Shown here: piece after piece, positions 27,035-34,336 of the stretch
Position numbering within the stretch: position 1 is the first letter of the stretch
Layout of the letters: every line of letters starts with the position of its first letter
Assembly: GCA_024403485.1 (NCBI GenBank)
Contig: JAKSRT010000009.1
Location: 1-40,855 of the forward strand
Reading direction: 5' to 3'
Source of the DNA: Lachnospiraceae bacterium
GTDB lineage: Bacteria; Bacillota; Clostridia; Lachnospirales; Lachnospiraceae
Length of the DNA stretch: 40,855 nt
Position numbers and translations under genes: made by a program
The notes under the pieces: generated by a model
Databases searched by the model: none
Seen by the model: the letters and a program-made list of their open reading frames with translations, nothing else
What the model was told of the DNA's origin: nothing

Positions 27035-28483
27035 TTAACTCTGTTTTTTGTATCCCATTTCTTCCAGAACCATATAAGCTCTTTCGATGTCGTTCGGTCG
27101 TTCCACAAGTTCACCCATAGTCATCATATAACGTTCAGCGCCCTTACCCAAAATGAGAATTGTATCTCCCGGTTCAGCATCTTTGATCGCCTTTGTTATC
27201 GCTTCATCACGGTCAACGATGAGTTCGTAGTTTGTTGCATCGGGAACCGTTGCAACCATTGTATCCACAAGCATCTGAGGATCTTCGAATCTGGCATCCT
27301 CGATTGTAAAATAATTGTAATCTGCTGTAGCTGTACAATATTCTGCCATATCGGTTCTTCTGTAAACATCTCTTGAACCGCCTGCTCCAACCACTACCTT
27401 AACCTTTCCGTCGGTCAATGTATCTTTTATATATTCAACCAGATTCTTTACTGCATTGGCAGTGTGAGCATAGTCAACAATTACCTTGAAGGGTTGACCA
27501 CAGTCAACAACTGTCTGTCTTGCCTCAACGGGTGACAATTTCGCCACATACTTGACGATATCGGCTGTAGCAATATCAAAATGAGAGAGACATCCTATTA
27601 CTGCCATCAGGTTATATACATTAAAAATACCGGATAGGTTACATACCACATGGTGCTTTCCAAGTTTTCCGTTTAATGTAAATTCAAGGAAATTGTAGGT
27701 CACATTAACATCTGTCGCATAAATGTCCGCCTTTTCATTAATCGCATATGTAAGAACAGGCGCTCCGGCATGTTCAATAAAAATGTGAGCATAGGGATCA
27801 TCGGCATTTATTACACATATACCTTCGGACTTTGTATATTCCATCAATTTTGCTTTGGCTTCACCGTATTTCTCCATTGTTCCGAATAAATCCAAAGCGT
27901 CTCTCGTTAGATTGGTGAAAATTGATGCGTCAAATGAAACACCATCCATTTTTCCGGTACCCAGTCTTTCACCCGTAGCTTCCATGGAAACATATTCGCA
28001 CTTGTCTTCCTGAAAACCATCAAGAGCCTGGAACAGTTCTTCCTGAAGAGGAGTTGTATAATCATTCTCCTGAGTATAATTCTCGCTTCTTATGCCATTT
28101 GTACCAATATATCCGGTCTTATAACCCATCATGTTAAGAATCTGATACATCATTTCAGATGTTGTGGTTTTACCGTCCGTTCCGGTAACTCCGATCATTG
28201 TAAGCTGACCAAGAGGTGCACCGTAAAAACGATTCAAAATTTCATTCATGGCGCGCTGGGAATCCTTCACGATTACCTGTGGTACATCCACACCTTCAAT
28301 TTCATGCTCACAGACAATTGCTACAGCGCCATTGGCAACAGCACTTTTTGCGTATGTATGACCATCAACCGTCAATCCCTTAACAGCAACAAAAAGGATA
28401 TTCTCTCCCTTTGTTCTGGAATCATCGGATATTTTGCTTATTTCTACATCATATTCGCAAGGATATAACTCTTTTAATTTCAT
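27035..28483 (-). CDS. Divergent MurE-like Mur ligase
   Basis: A 482-residue three-domain Mur ligase. The N-terminal domain has DSRTKGENILFVAVKG and the central ATP site IGVTGTDGKTTTSEM. The carbamylated-lysine segment YGEAKAKLM and FTNLTRD are kept, and the C-terminal domain has DYAHTANAVKNLV and GAGGSRDVYRR. Several invariant MurE positions differ: the SSH-type motif reads MEATGE, FTNLxxDHLD reads RDALD, and the amino-acid specificity motif DNPR reads EDAR. MurE adds L-lysine or meso-DAP to UDP-MurNAc-dipeptide. The changes suggest a different amino acid or acceptor; the adjacent gene would supply 2,4-diaminobutyrate. The gene starts seven bases after the aminotransferase. It could also be the main MurE of a divergent lineage. 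Confidence 0.82.
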   Translation of the reverse strand: MKLKELYPCEYDVEISKISDDSRTKGENILFVAVKGLTVDGHTYAKSAVANGAVAIVCEHEIEGVDVPQVIVKDSQRAMNEILNRFYGAPLGQLTMIGVTGTDGKTTTSEMMYQILNMMGYKTGYIGTNGIRSENYTQENDYTTPLQEELFQALDGFQEDKCEYVSMEATGERLGTGKMDGVSFDASIFTNLTRDALDLFGTMEKYGEAKAKLMEYTKSEGICVINADDPYAHIFIEHAGAPVLTYAINEKADIYATDVNVTYNFLEFTLNGKLGKHHVVCNLSGIFNVYNLMAVIGCLSHFDIATADIVKYVAKLSPVEARQTVVDCGQPFKVIVDYAHTANAVKNLVEYIKDTLTDGKVKVVVGAGGSRDVYRRTDMAEYCTATADYNYFTIEDARFEDPQMLVDTMVATVPDATNYELIVDRDEAITKAIKDAEPGDTILILGKGAERYMMTMGELVERPNDIERAYMVLEEMGYKKQS

Positions 28484-28490
28484 ATACTAT

Positions 28491-29759
28491 TTACCTGCCA
28501 AGTAATTCTTCAATGGAGTCCCTGATAATATCGAGACCCTTAAACAAATCATGTTCAAAAATTGTAAGAGGGGGAAGTATTTTTAATACACAGTCACCTC
28601 TTCCGGCTCTTTCGATAATAAGTCCTTTTTCAAAGCACTTATCCGCAACCTTATGTGAAAAGTCCTTGTCTTCGAATTTACCGAAATCTATACCCCAAAT
28701 AAGTCCTATACCGCGAAGTGAAATCTTCTCATCCAAAGGCATAATTTCTTTTTCGACATATTCCTTAACCAAAGCTCCCTTTGCTACAACCTGTCCGTTA
28801 ACATCATGTTCAACGTTATATTCAATCGCTTTTCTGGCTGCAACAAAAGCAATCTGGTTACCACGGAAAGTACCGTTGTGTTCAGCGGGCTTCCAAATAT
28901 CCAGATCGTCTCTGATAAGAAGCAAAGACATGGGGAAACCGTAACCTCCGATGGATTTGCTGAGAGTTACCATATCAGGCTTGATTCCGGCTCTTTCAAA
29001 AGAAAAGAAGGTTCCGGTTCTTGAGCATCCTACCTGAATATCATCAGCAACAAGCAAAATGTCATTTTCGTGACAGATTTTTTCGAGTCTCTTTAAAAAC
29101 TCGACACTGGCTACATTGATACCGCCTTCTGCCTGAACAGTTTCAATGAACACTGCTGCCGGCTTCTCAATTCCGGAGTGGTCGTCATTCAAAATAGCTT
29201 CAAAATAATCAAGAGAGTCAAACTTTTCTCCCAAACCGTTTTCATAAGGAATAAATGTGACATTATCAAGAGAAACTCCCGCACCGTCACGGCTGGTCTT
29301 ATCGGTTGTAAGTGCGAGGCTTCCAAGTGTCATTCCATGGAATGCTCCCATAAACGCAATAATATTCGAGCGCTTCTTGTTCTTTCTGCAAAGCTTAAGT
29401 GCTGCTTCAACGGCATTGGTTCCGGTGGAGCCGCAGAACATCAACTTATAATTCAGTTCTCTTGGATCCAAAATAAGTTTCTTAAAGGTTTCAATAAATT
29501 TACCCTTTGCTTCTGTGTACATATCCATAGCATGAGTAATATTATCTTTAAGAAGATAATCGATCACTTCACTTTTGATTTCACCGTTGTTGTGTCCGTA
29601 GTTTAATGCACCGCAGCCGGCAAGAAAGTCAATATATTCGTTACCGTCTTCATCCCAAATGGTAGAATTTTTTGCTCCGGTAAATACTACGGGATATTTT
29701 CTGCAGTAAGATCTGACCTGAGATTCGTTTTCTTCAATTATTTTTTTGTATTCGCTCAT
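28491..29759 (-). CDS. Class III aminotransferase, diaminobutyrate--2-oxoglutarate type (EctB-like)
   Basis: A 422-residue PLP enzyme with strong resemblance to EctB/Dat. Seen: VRSYCRKYPVVFTGAKNS, IDFLAGCGALNYGHNN, GSTGTNAVEAALKLCRK, AFHGMTLGSLALTTDK, FIETVQAEGGIN, VADDIQVGCSRTGTFFSFE (Asp/Gln contacting PLP), LSKSIGGYGFPMS (the Schiff-base lysine is in LSKS) and EHNGTFRGNQIAF. It should make L-2,4-diaminobutyrate from aspartate semialdehyde and glutamate. No ectA, ectC or siderophore decarboxylase is nearby, so ectoine is unlikely and the product may feed the adjoining ligases. AGAGGAG lies four or five bases before the ATG, below a long intercistronic hairpin. Confidence 0.88.
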   Translation of the reverse strand: MSEYKKIIEENESQVRSYCRKYPVVFTGAKNSTIWDEDGNEYIDFLAGCGALNYGHNNGEIKSEVIDYLLKDNITHAMDMYTEAKGKFIETFKKLILDPRELNYKLMFCGSTGTNAVEAALKLCRKNKKRSNIIAFMGAFHGMTLGSLALTTDKTSRDGAGVSLDNVTFIPYENGLGEKFDSLDYFEAILNDDHSGIEKPAAVFIETVQAEGGINVASVEFLKRLEKICHENDILLVADDIQVGCSRTGTFFSFERAGIKPDMVTLSKSIGGYGFPMSLLLIRDDLDIWKPAEHNGTFRGNQIAFVAARKAIEYNVEHDVNGQVVAKGALVKEYVEKEIMPLDEKISLRGIGLIWGIDFGKFEDKDFSHKVADKCFEKGLIIERAGRGDCVLKILPPLTIFEHDLFKGLDIIRDSIEELLGR

Positions 29760-29773
29760 ATTACTCCTCTATA

Positions 29774-29822
29774 AGCATTCAATTGGTTTAACACTTACAT
29801 TTTGGTAAGAGTCTTGAATGCT
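29774..29822 (-). other. Intercistronic hairpin before the aminotransferase gene
   Basis: AGCATTCAA (29774-29782) pairs with TTGAATGCT (29814-29822), and CTTAC/GTAAG (29794-29798/29805-29809) forms an inner stem. In the transcript it ends just upstream of the AGAGGAG ribosome binding site. No U-tract follows, so I read it as a processing or translation-control structure rather than a terminator. Confidence 0.5.
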
Positions 29823-29853
29823 GCATATTATCATATGATTCGCTTTTTTGTTT

Positions 29854-31725
29854 TTAAACATATACCGGCTTCTTTGGAACTTCGTTATTTATAAAGTAGA
29901 TTTCATACCAGATAAGAAAAGCGTACACCGTGTAAATTTTACGCCCGTTGTTCCAGCGGCCACTGTGATGTTCTTCAAGAAGTGCCATAAGTTCATTGAC
30001 ATTAAAGAACTCCGAAACCCAATCTTTACTAAACATCGTTTTAACTTCGATGTACCACTTATCTTCTTTAATCCAATCCTTGAAAGGAACAAGGAAGCCA
30101 AGCTTCTTTCTCTTTGCCCATTCTTCAGGAATGGTTTTATTGGCAGCAGTTCTGAAAGCATATTTTGTAACATAATCATGAATAATGTACTGAAGCGGTA
30201 TCTCTTCGCTTACCTTAAATACCTCGCGGTCAAGGAAAGGAACTCGAAGTTCAAGAGAATTGGCCATAGTCATTTTGTCTGCCTTTAATAAAATGTCATA
30301 AGGAAGCCACAAATGCATGTCCGTATACATTTTCTTTAGCAAGTCAGGCTTATCCTTAATTTCATCAAATATAGGCTTTGTTACTTCCTGATATTTTTTA
30401 CCATTTCTGTATTCGGGTTTAAGGAGTAAATCCGCTTCTTCATTGTTCATGATAAACGCCTGTCCAATGTATGAATCTTCAAGCTTAGAACCTGCTTTTA
30501 TAAGAAAATGTCTTCCCTTCATGTTAGGCATTTTAAGAGCAATGTTTTTCATCATCTTGCGGAAACCATAAGGTAGCTTCATATATTTTGCATACTCTCT
30601 GGGTGTTTCGTACTCATAATATCCTCCAAAGAGTTCATCGGCACCTTCACCGGAAAGAACTACCTTAACCTCCTTGGATGCCATATTGGCCAGGAAGTAA
30701 AGCGGAACCGCAGAAAGGTTTGCGTGAGGTTCATCTGAATGATATTGAACCGTAGGCAGAATATCAAAAAACATTTCAGGGGTAATATCCTTCTGCTGAT
30801 GTTTCATGCCAAGAATTTCGCATAAGCCGTGTGCATCTCCGATTTCGTTAAATCCGGGAGCAGTAATGTCACCCGCAAAACCAACAGTAAATGCCTTGTC
30901 TACATTGGCATTGGCTACAATATAGCTTGAATCAACACCGCTTGATAAGAATGCTCCGACTTCAACATCAGATATTTTGTGATATTCGATACTTGATTTC
31001 ATGATGTCATTAATCTTATTAACGGCCGTATCAAGATCGTCGTTGTTGTTTCTGTAGTTGATTTTAAAATACTGACGGATTTCCATCTTACCGTCTTTGT
31101 ATGTAAAGCAGTGTCCCGGATTAAGCTTATGTACATTCACAAAGAAAGTATCGGTAGGAACAGAATACTGATACATAAGATAGGTTTTTAATGCATCTTT
31201 ATTCAATTCCTTCTTGAAATCAGGATGATGCAAAAAGGATTTTATTTCGGAACCGTACATGAACAGTTCATCGGTTGTGTAGTAGTAAAAAGGCTTAATA
31301 CCAAAGGGATCTCTGGCTCCGAAAAGTTCCTGCTTGTTTCGATCCCAAATTACAAAACCAAACATTCCGCGAAGATGGTCCACAATGTCTTTTCCATACT
31401 GCTCATAACCGTGAACTATTACTTCGGTATCGGAGTTTGTAGTAAAAACATGACCTGCCTTGACAAGCTCTTCACGAATTTCTTTATAGTTATATATTTC
31501 ACCGTTGAAATTAATTACAAGTGATTTATCTTCGTTGAAAAGAGGCTGGTCTCCAAGACTTAAGTCAATAATACTCAGTCTTCTGAATCCCATAGCCACC
31601 TTATCATCGCAAAAGAAACCTTCTCCGTCAGGTCCTCTGTGTTTAATGGCATCTGCCATTTTGTGAACTATAGGGTCTTTTTCATTTGAAGGCAAGCCAT
31701 CAATAAATCCTGCGAATCCGCACAT
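29854..31725 (-). CDS. asnB: Glutamine-hydrolysing asparagine synthase-family amidotransferase
   Basis: A 623-residue AsnB-type enzyme. The N-terminal class II glutaminase starts with the nucleophile Cys2 (MCGFAGFID) and has RGPDGEGFF, RRLSIIDL and INFNGEIYNY. The synthetase domain has the pyrophosphate loop LSSGVDSSYI near residue 260, LSGEGADELFGGY and KADKMTMANSLELRVPFLD. All catalytic motifs seem intact. It may make asparagine, but family members such as LtsA/AsnB amidate the DAP side chain of peptidoglycan. The position between a peptide-type ligase and a MurE-like ligase makes an amidating role here plausible. AGGAGAAGG lies close before the ATG. Confidence 0.93.
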   Translation of the reverse strand: MCGFAGFIDGLPSNEKDPIVHKMADAIKHRGPDGEGFFCDDKVAMGFRRLSIIDLSLGDQPLFNEDKSLVINFNGEIYNYKEIREELVKAGHVFTTNSDTEVIVHGYEQYGKDIVDHLRGMFGFVIWDRNKQELFGARDPFGIKPFYYYTTDELFMYGSEIKSFLHHPDFKKELNKDALKTYLMYQYSVPTDTFFVNVHKLNPGHCFTYKDGKMEIRQYFKINYRNNNDDLDTAVNKINDIMKSSIEYHKISDVEVGAFLSSGVDSSYIVANANVDKAFTVGFAGDITAPGFNEIGDAHGLCEILGMKHQQKDITPEMFFDILPTVQYHSDEPHANLSAVPLYFLANMASKEVKVVLSGEGADELFGGYYEYETPREYAKYMKLPYGFRKMMKNIALKMPNMKGRHFLIKAGSKLEDSYIGQAFIMNNEEADLLLKPEYRNGKKYQEVTKPIFDEIKDKPDLLKKMYTDMHLWLPYDILLKADKMTMANSLELRVPFLDREVFKVSEEIPLQYIIHDYVTKYAFRTAANKTIPEEWAKRKKLGFLVPFKDWIKEDKWYIEVKTMFSKDWVSEFFNVNELMALLEEHHSGRWNNGRKIYTVYAFLIWYEIYFINNEVPKKPVYV

Positions 31726-31773
31726 ATCCTTCTCCTAACAACTAATTTTCTTATTAATCTGTCAAACATCAGA

Positions 31774-33000
31774 TTATATGGTATTTTTATTTTTCTTATA
31801 TTTCTTTTTGTAATTTGTTGCTCTTAATATCAAGTAAAGCTTATGCTTAAAGGACTTCTCACCTTTGTATTTAAGGGGATCCACCTTTTTATGCTCTTTC
31901 CAAAGTTTAAGCGCCTCTGCTTTATAATCATCATTAAGCACATACTTTTTGAGTACGCTCTTTGGCACCATGGAAAGAAGAACCTTGTCTTCAAGCAGTT
32001 CAAATTCTTTTTCCTTACCCTCAAATACATCATCAACAAGAGTGGTAATAAGATTATGTCCAAGAGCGCAGAGATAATAACTTGAGCGCGCCTGACGAGG
32101 ATTGATTTCCATTACCTTAAAGGTATTGTCACGTCTGTCGTATTTAAGATCAAATTCAGCGAAGCCGTTATATCCGATTCCTTCAAGGAAATTCTTAAGT
32201 TCTTCCACGGTTTCTTTAGTCTTTCCAAAGGCGTTATATCCGTTCATCAATACAGTACAATTTCCGATTGCCGATGGAGAGTGCTCCTGTAAACCAATCT
32301 GGGCAAAAGAAGCAAGTTCCGCTTTTCCCTTGGTATTTACATAGAATACGCAGTCAAACAGATAGGAATCATCTCCCGGAATAAACTCCTGAACAATCAA
32401 TGTATCTTTATATCCGGAAGCTTTAACTCTATTAATAAACTCAACAGCATTATCGGGAGTTGTCGCCTTAAATACTTTAGGCTGTCCCGCAAAATGGTGG
32501 CGATTGTATTCTATGCCATTACTTGGTTTAATAATCAGCGGATAATACATATCCTTGGGAATAGGTTCGGTTTTTTCTTCGCTGCAGTTATAATAAAGGG
32601 TTTTTGCAAACTTAAGTCCCGCCTTGGAAAAAGCCTTATAAAAAGTTTCTTTGACAAGAAATGCATTAACAATCTTTAAGTTTGGACTGTTAAAAACAAA
32701 ATATTCGGAAATTTTCTCCGCATTTTCCACAAGGAGTCTTACATATACATCATGACATGGAATGGCGAGGATCTTTTCCCCCGTAAAATTAGCCTTTCCG
32801 TATTCAAGCATTGCATTTACAAAGCCTTCGTCTTCTTTAAGATCCGGATGATACGTAATATTCACTATCGATGAAAACTGCGTAAATCTTATAGGCTCGG
32901 TTGCAATTACATCAATAGGCTCTTTGAATGCTTCATGATAGCATCTTGCCATATAATAGGTATTCATGTCTGAACCGATAAGGCATATTTTATGATCCAT
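31774..33000 (-). CDS. ATP-grasp ligase, D-aspartate-ligase-like
   Basis: A 408-residue ATP-grasp protein. An N-terminal pre-ATP-grasp fold opens with ICLIGSDMNTYYMARCYHEAF, which resembles the start of the Enterococcus D-aspartate ligase (Aslfm). Then come YPLIIKPSNGIEYN (the ATP-binding lysine), LIVQEFIPGDDSYLFDC (the hinge), and FKVMEINPRQARSSYYL, the metal-binding EINPR motif. The last 45 residues are very basic (KYKKNKNTI at the end). Such ligases form an amide or acyl-amine bond with ATP. Since it follows a racemase gene by only 20 bases, as the Enterococcus ligase follows an aspartate racemase, a D-amino acid is a likely substrate. Confidence 0.82.
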   Translation of the reverse strand: MDHKICLIGSDMNTYYMARCYHEAFKEPIDVIATEPIRFTQFSSIVNITYHPDLKEDEGFVNAMLEYGKANFTGEKILAIPCHDVYVRLLVENAEKISEYFVFNSPNLKIVNAFLVKETFYKAFSKAGLKFAKTLYYNCSEEKTEPIPKDMYYPLIIKPSNGIEYNRHHFAGQPKVFKATTPDNAVEFINRVKASGYKDTLIVQEFIPGDDSYLFDCVFYVNTKGKAELASFAQIGLQEHSPSAIGNCTVLMNGYNAFGKTKETVEELKNFLEGIGYNGFAEFDLKYDRRDNTFKVMEINPRQARSSYYLCALGHNLITTLVDDVFEGKEKEFELLEDKVLLSMVPKSVLKKYVLNDDYKAEALKLWKEHKKVDPLKYKGEKSFKHKLYLILRATNYKKKYKKNKNTI

Positions 33001-33020
33001 TTTAACAGGCTCCTTAATAA

Positions 33021-34190
33021 TTATTCTTTATATATTCTCGGAATCGATGAATCAAGATTTGTCATCAATTCGTACATAGTGGTCATTACATGTCTGGTTA
33101 TTGTTCTGATGGGAATATCTCCCCCAAATACCGTAACCTTGTCGTACTTTTTAACGCTGTCGTCTACTTTTATTTCACACATACCCATTCCGATTTCTCC
33201 GATTATAGGGTATTTCTTTCCATTAATTGCTACGCTGCTGCCTACACGTTTTCTGTTTATTCCATCACCGTATCCGGTATCAATGGTGGCAACAATCTCA
33301 TCCTCCTCAGCCAAATGAAGCATTCCGTAACCAACATACTCGCCTTTTTTTGCCTTCTTAACCTGAATTACTTCGGTGTATAGAGTAAGCGCTGTTTTTA
33401 AATCAAGTTCCGGGTACGGCTTTACAGGCTTCACGTGATTCTTTTTATTAATCATATCATGCTTGAGTTTACGAAGTCGTCCTTTAATATCGCTTGAATA
33501 CTTGTTCATAAGATTAAAGCCGTAAAGAACAACCCCAAAGCGGACGGCGGTAGTAAATCCGGGCTTTTCATGGGCCATAACGGTCTGGCTTTTATCAACA
33601 TGTACCATGGGTATGTCTTTAAGCGGAATACCAGCAGTAAGCTCTACAAAGCGGTTATAATCTCTTTCATATTCAGTATCTGAAAGTCCTGTTGTATGAA
33701 AATGAGTAAATATTCCTTCAACAGTAAGTTTTTCATTTTTCACCGCTTCGCTATATATTCTCTCGAGCTCCGATTTCTCCTTAAATCCAAGACGGTTCAT
33801 GCCGCAATCGACTTTTATGTGAAGCTTTAAATCTAAACCCGATTCCACAATGTCAATAAATGTTTCCGAATCGTTAACACATACGGAAATATTATTGTCG
33901 GCACATATTCCGTAATACTCTTTATGAACAGGTTCCAGCATTATAACCGGAAGTTCCCTTTCATACTCACGTACCTTAAGGGCCTCATTTAGATTGGATA
34001 CGGCATAAGCATTTATCCCGCCCTTTTTCAGTGCCGGAATAATACCGTATCCGTGACCGTATGCATTTCCTTTTACAACGGCTATATAATATTTGTGCGG
34101 ATATTCCCGGGTGAGAATTCGCGCATTATTTTCCAAAATTGAGTTGTCGATTTCAATGAAGGTTTTTCTGTAATCAATCATCTCTGTCAT
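33021..34190 (-). CDS. alr: Alanine racemase-family PLP enzyme
   Basis: A 389-residue fold-type III racemase. The PLP lysine is Lys40 in AVVKGNAYGHG. HIKVDCGMNRLGF, EGIFTHFHTT and ATIDTGYGDGINR are family motifs, and VGYGMLHL contains the expected catalytic tyrosine. Two oddities: a basic insertion of about 30 residues after the VRFGVVLYG motif (SSDIKGRLRKLKHDMINKKN region), and IGEIGMGMCEI where most alanine racemases have a 'cMD' motif. These could mean a substrate other than alanine. It is the first gene of the six-gene operon, and its spacing of 20 bases from the ATP-grasp gene argues for a joint role. Confidence 0.85.
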   Translation of the reverse strand: MTEMIDYRKTFIEIDNSILENNARILTREYPHKYYIAVVKGNAYGHGYGIIPALKKGGINAYAVSNLNEALKVREYERELPVIMLEPVHKEYYGICADNNISVCVNDSETFIDIVESGLDLKLHIKVDCGMNRLGFKEKSELERIYSEAVKNEKLTVEGIFTHFHTTGLSDTEYERDYNRFVELTAGIPLKDIPMVHVDKSQTVMAHEKPGFTTAVRFGVVLYGFNLMNKYSSDIKGRLRKLKHDMINKKNHVKPVKPYPELDLKTALTLYTEVIQVKKAKKGEYVGYGMLHLAEEDEIVATIDTGYGDGINRKRVGSSVAINGKKYPIIGEIGMGMCEIKVDDSVKKYDKVTVFGGDIPIRTITRHVMTTMYELMTNLDSSIPRIYKE

Positions 34191-34241
34191 TGCCTATTCC
34201 CAATATTTTGTAGGTTTATGGTTATTACATGTTGATATTCT

Positions 34242-34247
34242 ATTATA
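34242..34247 (-). promoter_or_regulatory. Putative -10 element of the racemase operon
   Basis: TATAAT on the minus strand, about 52 bases before the racemase start and after the ctpA terminator. The -35 box is not clear (TTCATA at 15 bases is the best match). Position makes it the likely promoter of the six-gene operon. Confidence 0.4.
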
Positions 34248-34305
34248 GAATACCAGATATAGTATGAAATAAAAAGTGATTAAAATTGCTAAAAACATAT
34301 CAAAA

Positions 34306-34331
34306 AGTGCGGTGGAATATTCCACCGCACT
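34306..34331 (-). terminator. Intrinsic terminator after the CtpA-type protease gene
   Basis: A perfect 26-base palindrome, arm AGTGCGGTGGAAT and its complement, followed on the minus strand by TTTTTG. It begins six bases beyond the protease stop codon and separates the ftsEX operon from the racemase operon. Confidence 0.9.
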
Positions 34332-34336
34332 AATAT

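Noticed and set aside
28491-29759. Ectoine biosynthesis operon
   Set aside because: Only the aminotransferase step is present; no ectA or ectC neighbour was seen.
34306-34331. The perfect 26-base palindrome as an operator or attachment site
   Set aside because: Its position six bases after a stop codon and the following T-run make an intrinsic terminator the simpler explanation.
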